This document shows positions 1 to 12,283 of a stretch of 64,000 nt of DNA, piece after piece. The position numbers and the translations under genes were made by a program. A model generated the notes under the pieces. That model was given only the letters and a program-made list of their open reading frames with translations, was not told where the DNA came from and did not search any database. Source of the DNA: Plenodomus lindquistii (Eukaryota > Ascomycota > Dothideomycetes > Pleosporales > Leptosphaeriaceae); NCBI GenBank assembly GCA_025504975.1, contig JANUWI010000012.1:248001-312000 (forward strand), in the 5' to 3' direction. How positions within the stretch are numbered: position 1 is the stretch's first letter; every line of letters starts with the position of its first letter.

Positions 1-671
1 GCCCCTGTGTCTCGCTCTGTGCTCTTGCGTCCCAGATCTTGATACTCCCATTCTCCATGGGCGCCACCAGTTTCCCCGCAAACCCATCTTGATCGAACAG
101 TATACCTGCGCCTGTAGCTTCACTCGTCACACCCCCACCCGCACTCCCTTCGTCTTGCTCACCCCCCGCGCCCTGAAACCACCGCATTCTAACCTCGGCA
201 TGTCGTTCCACAAACTCCTTGTACCAATCCACCTTCTCCGCCCGATAGCTCGGATCCCAGTTCGCAAGCAGCACCTTGTCCCTCTTGCCTTTGTTCACGT
301 GTTCCTGTAGCTCTGCGCCCGGCGCATCACGATTCCCCACGCTGACGTCAAAGTCGGCGGATAAAGTGTCGGCGGCGCGAATGAGTTCGGCGAGGCGCGG
401 GTCGACTGTGTCGTGGGAAGTCGTGTTGGTGGGAGAGGAAGCGAGGCGCCGACGGCGCTGCTCGGTCGCGGAATGTGTGAAGCAGAGGTGTTTCCAGAGA
501 GTGGGGTCGCGGGACAGGCGCAGAAAGTGTGTGCTCGTTAGGGAGAGGCTGCACAGGGCCGAGGGTTCGAGGACTGTGGCGTGTTGGTGTTAGACCAGTT
601 GGCGGTGACAAGGGAGGGGACAATGTACATGCGATGATGTGCAGGATGAGCTCATCGGGGAGTTTATCCAT
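1..671 (-). CDS. F-box / WD-repeat-like protein, partial (C-terminus beyond left edge)
   Basis: Likely substrate receptor of an SCF ubiquitin ligase. The start at 671 opens with MDKLPDELILHII, a classic F-box start. A 55-nt intron (574-628, GTACAT...CACAG) joins exon 629-671 to exon <1-573. The second exon continues the F-box pattern (leucine-rich, then RDPTLWKHLCF). Near the window edge the frame reads ENGSIKIWDAR, which looks like the end of a WD40 blade, so a C-terminal beta-propeller probably lies outside the window. About 205 residues are visible. What is seen is the F-box start and one WD-like strand; the SCF role is known for the family; the substrate is unknown. The partner of the propeller cannot be judged from this piece. 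Confidence 0.72.
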
Positions 672-1159
672 TCTGCAGGAATGAGGAGAATTGCATGAGC
701 GATTGTTTCGAGCGAGGCAGTATATGCCATGTACAGTGGTGGGAGAGCAATGCGCAATGCGACGTGGCTTATCTTCGAGTGTTGATGGGGCCGAGGGCGG
801 AAGGGCTGACGCATGCGACGAGTGGTTACATGACTCGCGACTGGGGCTTCCCCCACACTCGGGCCATGCCATCTTGACCATGTGACCACAACGGCAAGAC
901 GTCGCACTGTGCCCATTGTCCGAAGCGTGTCGCAATACCCGTATTGATTAGTACAAGTGAACTTGAAGTGCATCTGCAGCGTTCGTTTGTACCAAAGGAA
1001 ATGGTATCAACCTCCCAGCACACAAAGCCGAACACCGTCACCACCCAGTATATACACATTTCACCCTTCGGTGGTGGGCCCAGTAATCTTCTCTGAACAT
1101 TGAACCGAATCAAGTAGATATCGCTATGTACTCTTTTGCCTCTTCCATCCCGCGCTTCT
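672..1159. other. Intergenic, F-box promoter and 3' side of the surface-protein gene
   Basis: 488 bases between the start of the F-box gene and the stop of the surface-protein gene, both on the minus strand. Short open frames on both strands here show no recognisable product. Nothing else supported. Confidence 0.5.
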
Positions 1160-2629
1160 TCATCGGTGAAGCTGCTTCTCCAGGTCCTCAGGCGGCGTCT
1201 TAACCGACGGCAACTCCGCCACTGGATTTGGCGGCCTATACGCCTGGTATTGCTGCGGTGCTTCGTTCTTCTCGTTAATCACCGGCATAACGCTTGTTCC
1301 ATCCAACTCCATGGCGTGAGGATGCGCCGCCGCAAACGCCGCTTGATTCTGTCCAGGCGAGTACTGCGGCGGAACACTGCTCCAGGTATCTCGTCCGTTG
1401 CCGCTACCGCCTCCCAATCCAACAGTATCCGGCGCGTACGGGGTCCCTTGGCCAGGCTGGAAGCTTTGTCCTGCTGCGAGTTCTGCGTGTCCCTTTACAT
1501 TCGAAATGGGTCGTCCTGGGCTCACGGGGTTGCCATCGATTTCTGCAGTACCAGGGCCCGAATGTCGGAACTTCTCCTTTTTGCTGAGTTTTGCTGCAGC
1601 TGCGCCGCCTGCAAAATCTGGGCTGTCACCGCCGAGGTCGGGAGTCTCTTTGTAGGGGTTGGCTTTTTGGTTGCGGCGCTTGCGACAGAGCCAGAAGATG
1701 ATGCCGGCGAGGGCGAGGGCGAGAGGGATACCGACTGCGCAGCCAATGATGACTCCGAGGTTGCTGTTGCCGCCACCGCCTGATGACGTTGGTGTATTGG
1801 AAGGAGAGGTAGCGGTCGTGGCAGTCGGTGTAATGACGCTGGTGACGACAATCGTGGCGACGCCGGCGGATCCTGAAGAGATGGATGTCGCTACTGATGT
1901 GATGGGCGTGGCTGTTGAAGCAGAGTCCTTGGTCGCGGTTTGTTGGCGAGAGCTGGCCGTCGTGGCAGCCGTCGCACTCGTTGCACTCGTTGCAGAGGTA
2001 CCTGCTGACGTTCGTGATGCCGAGTTGCCTCCACCGCCACCGCTGCCACCAGATGTCGCCAGTCCCGTGATACTTGCGAGATCAGGTGCATTCGAGGCTT
2101 GACGGGCGCCAATTGTTGCATACGCCGAGCCAGAGGCAAGTGCGAAGAATGGGCGTGGTGAAGGGCTCTCTTGACAGCAGTTGACATTCTGCGCATCGGC
2201 GTTGCAGCACCATTGGTCGTCGTGGTTGGAGCACTGTGTTATTGATTCACCTCCACCAACCGTGCCACCTGATACAGTTAGCCATCACAATTACGGGCAA
2301 GAGGTGTGGGATTATGTACCGTATGTACACATGTTTGAAGCACATCCTGGAGAATTCCAGTCCTTGTCGGTGCAGCTGTATCGTCCATACAGATTGTCAA
2401 CTGGATAATGGCAGAGGCCATTGTCGAGACATTGCCACTTTTCAGGACAGCAAGCTGAGCCTTCTACTGACGAACAAGGCTTCTCTGTGTTTGGCGCTTC
2501 CTTTCCATCGGGATAGTCTGCAGCTGTCAGTTCTCAATCAACAAGACGACATGCGTGGTGCAACATACAGCATTGCTGGCCGGCCACCTGCGCCGCAGCA
2601 GCAGCAATGGCAGCAGCGCGTAGCCACAT
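1160..2629 (-). CDS. Cysteine-rich, Ser/Thr-rich single-pass membrane protein (cell-surface sensor-like)
   Basis: Three exons: 2569-2629, 2320-2517 and 1160-2268; introns of 51 nt each (2518-2568, GTATGT...CTGCAG; 2269-2319, GTACAT...CTAAC...TCAG). The 455-residue product has a signal peptide (residues 1 to about 18, alanine-rich). A cysteine-rich ectodomain follows (to about residue 115), with CSSVEGSACCPEKWQC, SCTDKDWNSPGC and QWCCNADAQNVNCC. Next come a Gly/Ser/Thr-rich stalk, one membrane helix (about 256-280, VIIGCAVGIPLALALAGIIF), a basic stop-transfer (CRKRRNQK) and a cytosolic tail of about 175 residues rich in P, G and Q. This layout is common in fungal surface proteins that resemble Wsc/Mid2 sensors, but no named WSC domain was recognised. 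Ligand and signalling role are unknown. It is convergent with nothing nearby and has a long gene-free upstream region. Confidence 0.8.
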
Positions 2630-4677
2630 GAGTCTAGAAGGCATGTCGCGCAATAAGACGATCAGATGCGCCGTGAAGGAAGTGGAGTGTCGAAACCCTC
2701 GTTCAATCCCTGCGATCGAGGACGTTGGGATGTAGATAGGGCTGATGTGGATCCAGGCTCACATGTAAGGGCGAGGAGTGTAAGTGAAAGTGAAGTCGAG
2801 AAAGCAGCAAACTCGAACAAGCAAGAACGAGCACACCAAAAGCGGGTGACAGGACTCTAGGTGCTACAGATGACAGAGAGCAAACCACACTGCACGATGA
2901 TCGCACAGGCGCACATTTCCCATGAGCAGAGCATAGCGTACACCGTTTGCGCGCCCATCCAAAAGCGGTGGGGCCCTGCTCTCTCTCTCTCTCTCCGAGC
3001 AAACTCGCTCTCAAACAACCAATGAGACATACTGGCGCACATCAACTACGCCCCCGGCAGCCCATGTTGCCGTACGAGGTTGTGCTTGATTTTTACCGAA
3101 GTATGGAGGCACGGTCAGTGTGAGGTCATTGTACTGAAACGGACTAGGCACGTTGCTGCAAGACGTCGCACCGAGGGTCGATCAATACCTCGTACTCTCG
3201 GCTGCACCGCCAAATGGCCTTGCTCCAAGTTCGCTGGAATGTGGTTGGAAAGGGGCAGTCATCTTGCTCCGCTCGTGAGATCAAACTTGGTGCGGGTACG
3301 AAGAACTGACGGGGCATGAAAGGGCTGCGAGAAAAGCGAAACAGAGGGCTGAACATGACATGACAAACCTGCTTTTCCTTCTTTTTGCGCAGCGTGAATG
3401 GCACACGGCTATGTTTCATCCATGTGCGATACTCCGAGCTCTTAAGTTAGTACTCTCACACTCGTCCAATCGTCATGGGCTCGGTTGCAGCAGTGCATGG
3501 CAGGCAAATGTGCTCCGCGGCTCCTATCTTTTGCCCATTGAATGTTTGACCTGCCAGCGCACCAATCTGTGCATTTCATGCGCCAATTAGATACCTCGTG
3601 TCGCAGATAATTAGAAATGGCAGGCGTCCAGGCAGATTACGAATGTGGTTGCACGATAGAGTAACGAGGGCTGGCGGGCGGAGCGGAAGAGTGTAGATCT
3701 CGAGAAAGACTTTGAATTCCCAAAGTCTTCTTTTCGGCCCGCCGTCTTGCACCGTTCAACGACGGCGCACTTCTCTACCCTACGCTAGACTTTTCGTGGG
3801 AGGTATACTGTTGGTAGCGTTACTATTCTAAGATGGTACTTGACTTTCCACGTACCGACGAGACGTTTGGCACATGTTGTGTCGTGGTGTCTTGCAATGG
3901 CACATGCATGGCGCAGTGCAGTGCGCAGCCCCCACACGGCAATCCGAACAGGAAGGCGTTCACAGCCTTGCACGACGACCCAACATCGCAATCACAATCA
4001 GGACCACCGCATTGCATCCTCCATCACAGAAGGGGATCTCGGCGCCATGCACGCCCAAGATTGCGGATCCTACGCGGCGAGCCTAACAAATGGGGCAACG
4101 GTCCTCCTGCATTAGGGCCATTACGGACTGCAACTGTTACTCCAACTGCAAGTTAGTACTCACTCGTATTCTGGACGAATACGCCGGGATTACGCTGTAG
4201 GTCCTGCGAGGGACAAAAATGTTGTCCATGGAACCGCCACCTCGCTCCGTCTATTTCCGTCCTTTTCGCGACGTTTCCGCGATCCAGCTTGGCGTCTCTT
4301 CGCGGGGAGGCAGCGTACGTGAGGTTGCTTTCGAGGTAGGACCATCTCCATGACTCCGCTGATCATGTGTATGGCATGGCGATGAACTTTCTAGCACTCA
4401 TAGGAATACATGGGCGAAGCGGTCTTCAAGTAGTGCCGAAACAAGTACCCAGTATACCGTCGCAGACCAAAGTGGACACAATGATACCGATAACCCTCAT
4501 AGATGATATTACGTTCATCTCCATGACATACAGAATACTTGGATATGATCACACAATCCCAGAAAAGGACTCCATGGTCAAGGTTTCCTTCCAATCACCC
4601 CTTCTTGCGTCCATCTCGAGTCTATGTAGCATTTCTTACTGCATAGCCCTGCAGAACTCCACTGTTACACTGCTACT
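2630..4677. other. Intergenic, about 2 kb without a supported gene
   Basis: Upstream of the surface-protein gene and downstream of the AAA-ATPase gene, both on the minus strand. Open frames of 60-110 codons occur on both strands but have odd composition and no recognisable domain. The only local structure noted is a perfect 9-bp inverted repeat with a 6-base loop at 3706-3729 (AAGACTTTG / CAAAGTCTT). Confidence 0.45.
3706..3729. repeat. Short perfect inverted repeat (hairpin-forming)
   Basis: Arms AAGACTTTG and CAAAGTCTT, 9 bp each, separated by 6 bases, in the long spacer downstream of the AAA-ATPase gene. No adjacent gene needs it as a terminator, and no function is claimed. Confidence 0.4.
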
Positions 4678-5864
4678 CTATTCCTTCATGTCTTTCGTAT
4701 TATCCATTTCCTTTCGCAGAACGCCAATGTGGTGCTTGATCACCTTCAGCAGTAGATTGTCCACGAGATGTTCTGGGACAGGAACATCTGCCAGCGCGCA
4801 ATCCTTCGTTCGCGCTTCAGCAGCAATGTCTACTGCTTCTTCGGTCTGCGTACCGATTGTCAGAGACGGCTTGGGCAGAAGCTTGTGGCATGTTGCGCAA
4901 GTGGTGGCGCAAGTGCAAACCTCAGTCTTGTCCTGCTCTTTCCTTCCTCCATTCACCCCACCACCCTCCTTTCCATTCACCTCATCCTCCTCCCCATCAT
5001 CCTCACTCGGCTCAAACCCCCTCATAAGACTCAACAACGCCATAACCCAAACCTCCTTCAAACACGCAAAACTAAACCCCTCCGTCGCCCACCCAACCCA
5101 CTCCACCACCCCCTCTTCCAACTTTCTCCCCCAATACTCCGCATACGCCCTCCTATCCCTCAACCCGGGCATCTCAAAGTGATACTTTCTATCAAACCGA
5201 CTGCGCCGCTTACTAATCGCCGGATCCAACCGATCAAGATGATTCGTACTACCAATCATTAGAATCCCATCATTATCTTCCAACCCATCAACCTCATTGA
5301 GGAAATACGACGGCACCTTATCGCCAACCAGGGAATCGAGATCCTCGAAGATGAGAAGGCAAGGCGCCATATCCCGTGCCTTGGAGAAGATGGCGCGAAT
5401 GGAGTCTTGTTCCGTGTGACGACATATAACCAGGCTTTTCACATAGAGACTTGATATTCCCTTTTTTTTCCCCATCTTCTTCTTCTACTTCATCCCCTTT
5501 GTTCCTAGTAGTAGTACCACCAGCACCAGCACCACCAGCGAAATCCCATCTTCGCAAAATTCCCCATTAACGCTTTAATACTAACCGTCTTCCCGTTGCC
5601 GGGCACTCCATGTAGGATAATCCCCCGTTTCCAAGGAACCCCATACATACGCAGCATACATTTCTCTCGTTCCTGGTTCAAAAAAAACCCAACAACATCC
5701 TTAATCAGCGCGTCTTTGGTGCCAGGAGCAAGAATAACATCGGCCCAGGAAGTCCTCTCTGCGCTGCTAAACAGCGCGCGGGATTTAGTCCAGTATCCCG
5801 AGTCGAAAACTAGCATCTCGTTGTGGACTGCTAGTATACATTTTCCTGCTGCGAGGAGGAGGAG
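4678..5864 (-). CDS. BCS1-like AAA+ ATPase (5' exons unresolved)
   Basis: ATPase of the BCS1-like AAA family, found in fungi as many paralogues of the mitochondrial chaperone that inserts the Rieske protein. The frame shows FDSGYWTKSRALF, the pre-Walker stretch MYGVPWKRGIILHG, Walker A GVPGNGKT, Walker B LLIFEDLDSL, sensor-1 IGSTNH and an arginine-finger region (RRSRFDRKYHF). An intron at 5450-5535 (86 nt) restores the frame: it joins KMGFR to LYVKSL at the spacing expected from relatives. The donor lies in a GTGGTGCTGG run and is not a strong consensus, so this junction is inferred. The N-terminal targeting region was not resolved: upstream frames are broken by a GGT/GTA run and the (TTCTC) microsatellite. 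The C-terminal tail is acidic. Whether the gene is intact is uncertain. Confidence 0.7.
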
Positions 5865-7435
5865 CATCGGTTGAGGGGTGGTGTGCGGTATCGGTGCCGG
5901 TATTATTTTCACCACTACTACTACCACCACCACCACCGCCCTCAGACGTAGATCCCGTAGTAGACGTAGACGTAGGCTTGAGCATAAGAGGACTTAGACG
6001 TACCCCCAACACCATCCACCCCCTTGTGCAAAAGCACATAACACATGCTCTTCTCTTCTCTTCTCTTCTCTTCTCTTCTCTTCTCTTCTCTTCTCTTCTC
6101 TTCTCTTCTCTTCTCTTCTCTTCTCCCCCGCCCCGCCCTCCACTCACTCCGCATAATACACACCAAAAACCCCGCGTGTCCCCACCAGCCATACTCAAAC
6201 CCCGCAAACCGCGTACTCATCGTACAATTCCCCAGGATGCCGCGTGCGTTGTACACCGGAGCCAACAGGACGCCAGAACCGCGTGCTGGTCAAGGCGGAG
6301 GAGGAAGATGGGGAAGTGTGCATGTTGCGTGGGCCTGCGGATGCGAAGTCGAGGAGCGAGATGCGGGTTGCTGAGATGCAGGTTACGTGGTGGGTTGGGT
6401 AGGCGGTGCGATTGTGTGTCTGTGCGTGGGGAGGAGATGTGGGATTTGGAGGCGGTGAACAGGGTGGTGTGGGGGGTGGGGGAGGGGAGGAAAAGCATGG
6501 TTTGTGTTGGGTGGTGTTTGTGGGTTGGGGGTGAATGAATGGATGGATGGTTGACTCAATCTGATGAGAGGGTTGAAAGGGTGAGATGTGGCTATTCAAT
6601 GCAACTACAAGACATCTATCTGTCAAATACTCATCTTCCCCGCGTATGCAGTTGTAATCTACTATGTCTTTAAGCGGACTCCACTACTTAGTCTTGCGCC
6701 AGTTACCCTGAGTTCAGGTATTGTGGGTGTTACACAGGGTCCAACAGCCGGAATAGGCAGCAATCCATCACTCTACAACAAAGGTCGGGAGTCTCATTGG
6801 TGCTGATTACATTAGTCCACATCTCAACTGTCTGTTCAAGCTGAAGTCGGTGAGTGGAGTATGGTTGGTTCGACAAGAGTCATTGCCGAAGATAGCGATG
6901 GTGGAGCTTGTGGCCGTGCCGTCTTCTTGCATGCATGTGGCTATGCAATTTGATGTTGCCCTGCCTATCTTGGAATTCGGTTGTGCTTTGTCATTCATAC
7001 ATTTTCGACACAGCGTTGAAGACGATCCACATATGCTGCGGTGTCGAGGGGCCCTTGGGTGGGGCGGAGTATGACTTGCGCGTGACGTGTCTGCCTTATC
7101 CACAGCCACAGCTCTTCCACCGACAGACTTGATGAGGCATCGTGATTTCGACGGCTGATCGTGGCCTGACAGTAACTATGGGCACTCTTCACAATATCAG
7201 CATTTGCCTTGTGGATTGACATGAGGATTGAATATTATTATGGAGATTTATTCATTCATTTCATGTAGACATTCCTATCAGATGTCCATGTGTGGAGTAG
7301 CCTCGCATTCCAGCAGAAGCCTACACACCAACACACGCCCGGCCAATCTTTCAGGCCCGGTGAATCCTACTCATGGTGTCGTATCCCAGCAATCGCTTCT
7401 CAGCCGTCTCGTGGGATCGTGTCGAAGCGAGACGT
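5865..7435. other. Region upstream of the AAA ATPase; probable unresolved 5' exons, microsatellite, then spacer
   Basis: The 5865-6600 part probably holds the missing 5' exons of the AAA ATPase on the minus strand, but no frame could be connected with confidence. It has very uneven base composition: a pyrimidine-rich repeat at 6051-6125 and G/T-rich runs to about 6540. From 6600 to 7435 no gene is supported. Confidence 0.4.
6051..6125 (+). repeat. (TTCTC)15 pentanucleotide microsatellite
   Basis: Fifteen uninterrupted TTCTC units. On the minus strand it reads as repeated R-E-E-K-R in one frame. Because the unit is 5 bases, a change in copy number would shift any reading frame through it. Confidence 0.95.
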
Positions 7436-7926
7436 TTAGTGTCCGGCCATGGGGCCCTTCGAGTCGTTGGTATTGCCGATGCGCTCAGCGTTCTAGTTAC
7501 CACATGTCAGCATGCTTTTCGTACAGTCTGGGCCACGAGGGAAAGGTTCCATGGTGGGAGGATAACATACTTCGCTAGACTGTACATCACCCGATGTCAG
7601 AATCTTCTTGACAATCTCGTCCTCGTTGGTGGTGCCGAATTCGTTCTCGAGCTGCTGCTTGCTTGCTGTGTTGAGGATACCCTGCTTGCCGTGCCTGTTG
7701 AACACATACACTGTTAGCCTTGCGCTTGACAAGTCAGCGTCTAGCACAAGACCAAAACTCACTCAGGAACCAAAATCTTCCACCCGGCAACCACACTCGT
7801 CAACGGAATACTCGAATCCGCCTTCCACTTCTTAAGCTCCTCCACGCTGTCAATGAACACGGTGAACTGATCACCATTGCTGCCCTTGTAGAAGACCTGG
7901 GTTTGCTGGGCGTTGCCGCGTGCCAT
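7436..7926 (-). CDS. RTC3: SBDS N-terminal-domain protein, Rtc3 type
   Basis: Small cytosolic protein made of one SBDS/Sdo1 N-terminal-like (FYSH) domain, as in yeast Rtc3/Yhr087w; that family is linked to RNA metabolism and stress responses. Three exons: 7763-7926, 7571-7694, 7436-7492; introns 7695-7762 (68 nt, GTGAGT...CAACAG) and 7493-7570 (78 nt, GTATGT...AACTAG). The product is 114 residues, starts MARGNAQQTQVFYKG, contains HGKQGILNTASKQQLENEFG and ends SKGPMAGH. The length fits the family. It lacks the C-terminal domains of full SBDS proteins, so it should not be annotated as the ribosome maturation factor itself. The start at 7926 is the first ATG of the conserved frame. Confidence 0.9.
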
Positions 7927-8860
7927 TTTGCCTTTTTGGAGCTTTCTTTAGTTATGGAGGGAACGGATTTGATGCTGGCGACGTGTGTGAGTGTATATAT
8001 ATGTGTGTGTGTGTGTCGTGTGAGTAAGAGGGTGTGTGTATGTCAGTTTGATGTTTGTGGAGGGGAAGCTTGGGTGAGGGGCTTAAGAGTAGACAGCCAG
8101 CTGGAGCTATGACAACTACGTCATTGCCAAGATGCGCATTGGGTCAAATGGTAACAGCGCAACAGGCCCAGACCCCCATTTTCCTCACTGTAGAAACGTA
8201 AAATCAAGGCTAAAGTGCGGCTCTGGGGCTTTCTATGCGGCTGTAGCGTTGCCGTGCTGTTGCGGGATTGCCGCTGTATCCTTGGAAACGTTGCTTTCTG
8301 TCAAGTCTCACCTGAGCACAAGCTTCCTTCAGTCGTGACCAAAAGACTGACCCCAAAGGAACAAGGATTGTATATTATTCCGTCAAAACCTCTGATTACT
8401 GCTATCCAAATATTGCCGCTTTCCGCTCTGCCAATGTCCAGTTCATCATCTCATCGTACGATCGCGTGTCCCGTTTTCATCAAGTTCCATTGGAGCAAGA
8501 TCTGAATCCATCCAATGACGTCATGCCGTAATACTCCCCTCCACAAGTCCAAACCTCAAACGTGGCTTTGCGGGTGTGCCTTGCAGTAATGGGCCTTTCC
8601 TGATCGGCATTAATCATGTTTTGCAGAGCGTTTCATCTGTGCGTATGTTGTATCATACGACGTCGTTAATGTTGGTGCTCGCAGTAAACTTGGTTGTTGG
8701 TCGCAGCAATAACGCGTGAACTTCGTGACTTCGTGCAGCAATTAAACATTCCTCAGTGATGAGACGGCGGAAAACACCAGTCATCATCCAAAGGATCCTT
8801 CATTCCAGAAAATCTAAGATGCTTTTGTTCGATCGCAACGGGGGATATCAGTGAGGCCGT
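7927..8860. other. Intergenic; upstream of the SBDS-like gene
   Basis: Holds a short TG repeat at 8002-8016 preceded by TATATATA, just upstream of the SBDS-like start. The rest lies past the 3' end of the RhoGEF gene. No gene seen. Confidence 0.5.
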
Positions 8861-11800
8861 TTAGGCCCAAAACTTGAAGATCCTGCTCTTGCTCTTCAGA
8901 AACTTATGCGAAGCCGATGCGGTTGTGAGCTCGGAGTCGTTACGGCGCCTTTCCTTCCGCCTTTCCCTCTCAACGTCCTTGGGCCACATGACTTCTGCTA
9001 GAGGCTCCGATGGACGTAGTACAGTTATGTCGGTCCCCTGAGAGACCGTCCTCTCCGCAACACGGGCAGTCGACTCGGAACGTGGGAGATTGATCATTTG
9101 TGCGGATAGACGGCGCACCTTCTTCGGCTTGTCTGGGGAAAGCTTCTCGGTCGAACGTTCAGCACCTGCAGTACGACTTGCCATGCGGCGACGACGGCTT
9201 ATGGGTCGAACATCCTGGAGCTCAAAGTCCGTAGGTAAGAAAGCGGCGGGCGCAGTGTGAAAGTCAACGACCGCAGGAGCTGGTCGTCTCTCCACCGCAG
9301 ATTGAGGTCGAAGATTTGCTTGCGGCCTCTTGTGCACCCTGCTTCCATACGAGTCCTCAGATCGAGTGGCGTTGCTGACGCTCGAAAAGCTCGGCGAGCG
9401 TCGTGAAAAGTTGCTGGCAATGCTGGCCATGCTGAGCTTCCGCATGACCGAATTGGCTGACGCTCGAATCTGATTCTCAACCCTTCGACTCGACATGCCA
9501 GGAAAGGGCAGGGCTTCTTTCGTCCATACATCTTCCAGCGCAGCCTCGAGGCGTATGCGTTCAGCTCTGCGAGGAGCCAAGGTAGGAACAAAATTCGATG
9601 ACGAATGCGACTGTGATCGCGTGATCATGCTCGGTGAAAATGTTGGCGGCATTTCTGGTGTCTTCTGTGCCTGGGTATTCTTGATTATGACTTGGCTCGT
9701 GTGTGTCTTCGCTCCCAGAGTCGCCGCCCGGTGGACAGACATGCGCCGTACAATACTGTTTGCATGCCCAAAGACTGGCCCAAGCGATTTAATGTCCAAA
9801 GATAGCGATGTAAACATGTCCTGCATGGTCGATTGGCCTTCGACGAAGTCGTGAGTTTCATAGACGATACGCTCCCGTAGCTGTTTCTTCCAAACTTCCT
9901 CTTCCAGTACCGAGCACCCGCTGAGCATGATCTCATGCAGGCGGTGGCCATGCTCGAACACAAACTTCCAAGTATGTGGGGCTGTGTAGCATTGGACTCC
10001 TGTACGCGTGAGTATTTCGCTCCAACAGTATTGTGGTAGCCATACCTCTCCCATTGTCTGATTCCTCAATACTGCCATTGGATAGACCAATCGATGCGAC
10101 AACGGTATAGGGCGAGTGAAATTTATTCGTTGTTGCGAGAACAAGGCAGGACTTGTACAAGACGCATATCATGTACTGCCCCTTGATGCGCTCAGGCGTT
10201 TGGTACGTGACATGCAAGACACCGCAGAGTAAGACGTGACCTAGCAGGCGAAAAACGAGAGCGCGAGATATTTGCTGCAACGTGTTAGCTTGAGATAGTG
10301 ACTAAGGATGCTAAACTAACCTGTTCTTGGAAAGCCAAACGATCCTGAAGCTGCCAGGTAATCTCAATCAGACGTCTGGTTCTTGGGTCGTCCTTGGCTT
10401 TGTTGACTTCGCGAATGGTCTCTTGCAGGCGGAAAAGCGCCTTCTCGAGTTCGGCATGCGCTTCTGGGTCATCATAGACTGGAGTCTGGCGACAAAGATC
10501 TTCAAAGAGGAGAGGGTATTTGCAGACGCGTTGAATCGGCTGCGAGAAGTTAGCGTCTCGAAGCTCACACTGCGAGTTCAAAGTGGCATACCTTGATCAA
10601 TAAGTCTGAAAAGCTGAGAGCCTTCTTACTTCCTGCGACGCGATTGTTCTCGGACGCCACAACTTTTTGCAAAGCCTCCACGCCTCGCTCGTACTCCTGC
10701 CAGCCATGGAGTCCCTTACACATCAGAGTCAGGTCCTGAGACATTGTTGTCCAGTGCGCGCCATACTCTTCGTACGTGAAGAACCGCTTCATCTGCGTCT
10801 AGTTAGCGGTGCCACATAGAGAAGTCAGACAAATCCTACATGTCTATTGAAGATTTTCGCAACACCTTCCACCGTCTTCGTATCCGTGACCAAGCCTCGG
10901 GGTCTGCGATCGGGTGATCGGCCAATTTCGAGGGAGTGTCGGAGCTTCCGTGTTGCCTTGTGCTCCGCAAAACGTCCTGGTATGATGTCTGCGCTGTGGA
11001 AGCGGATATGCTTTGCCTTTGTGGCAGGATAACTGTCTTGATGTGCGCTGCTGGTGAAGTCTGCCTCAGGCACAACCTGGTGAAGCTCCGCAAGCAAATT
11101 CTCGTGGAGCTGGAGAATCTGAGAAATGTTTTGTTGTATTGATGATCTCGTTTGACCTGGGAGATTAGGAAGGGCTGTAAGAATCATGAAGTAGTCCTTC
11201 AAAATCAGCATGCAGGTGCGTCAAACGGTAGAGGGTGCATACATTTATCAGGACCTTGAGGTCCGCAACATAGCTTTCTTCTGAAGCGACTAGCTCCTCG
11301 ATGACTCTTCGGCGTTGCAGCGAACGGAGCCATGCGCTCTCATCAAGAACTGGGCCCAAAGCACCTCGATGACTTTCGCCCGACTTTCGCGCCTCGGAGT
11401 AGTAGCTGCTTCTGTTACCCAAACGCTTGGTCGGTACGTCGGCTTCGGATCGGGGAGCTATGCTGGTGCCAGCGATGGTGATCGAGGCTGATTTCGTAGC
11501 AGTTACACAGCCCATTGAGGAGGACAAGGATTCTGATGTCCTGCCCTCTGACTCTGGCATTAATCGCGATGATGCTATGTCGAAGTCGCGATCCACCGAG
11601 TCAAAAGACAGGCGTGGAGTCTCCGCAACATGCTCCCTGCGTCTTTGCGCATGTCGTCGTCTCAATGTGCTCATCCATCGTCGGAAAGGCTGCAAAGTAT
11701 CTGCAGCAGAGACCATCACCATCACTTTCTCCTCCTGTGATTCATTCGCGGTGTTGCCTAAAGAGGCGGCCGCAGGTAGTGGAATTTGACTGGGCTCGTA

Positions 11801-12283
11801 AAGGCTGAAGATCTCTTGCTCTTCGACTCGGCTGTCATCGATTCCAATAGCTTCTGGAGAGCTTGCCGCGTTTGAAGACGGCTCAACGACATGTTGTACA
11901 GTCTTGCTCGATCTAGAGTATAGAGTGGATGGTGCAGCCACTCGTGAGAAGGACGGTGGTGGCCGATCAAGTCCACAAGTGCGCTTGCGTGGCTCATTGC
12001 CGAAGTGGATGTCGCCAGCTAGGCAGCCCGTAGTCTCGGGTGCTAGGTCGAGCAGTGATTGGGACGTGAAAGGTGGTGTATTCTCGTTGCCGCGTGGCCA
12101 GTCACCGGGTCGGTTGGCTCCGAGAGAGTACAGCGAACACGCAGAGACATTGCGAGTGGTGACGTCACCGAGCGGTCCCAGCAGCGAGGGTTCCTTTAGA
12201 GGCGAATAGGAGCTGAGGTAGGGGTTGTCGCTGAAGGAACGCTTGAGCGGGCTGTGAGGGCGGAGCGACAGCACATATGCCAT
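8861..12283 (-). CDS. Rho guanine nucleotide exchange factor (DH-PH type)
   Basis: Activates a Rho-family GTPase by exchanging GDP for GTP, so it acts in polarity and cell-wall signalling. Six exons: 11243-12283, 10840-11196, 10592-10792, 10321-10539, 10046-10274, 8861-9999; introns of 46-52 nt. The product is 1061 residues. Residues 1 to about 320 are disordered and Ser-rich. The DH domain begins at about 324 (RRRVIEELVASEESYVADLK) and runs to about 600. It includes the conserved block PIQRVCKYPLLFEDL, with a loop insertion of about 50 residues around 390-450. A PH-like region follows (about 607-730, YMICVLYKSCLVLA and TWKFVFEHGHRLHEIMLSG). The C-terminal 300 residues are basic and disordered. 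The start at 12283 opens MAYVLSLRPHSPLKRSFS. It is divergent with the Nas2 gene across about 750 bases. The exact Rho target is not predictable. Confidence 0.9.

Noticed and set aside
1136..2102. Long plus-strand frames over the surface-protein gene
   Set aside because: Arg/Val-rich shadows of the Ser/Thr-rich minus-strand gene, which has signal peptide, membrane helix and consistent introns.
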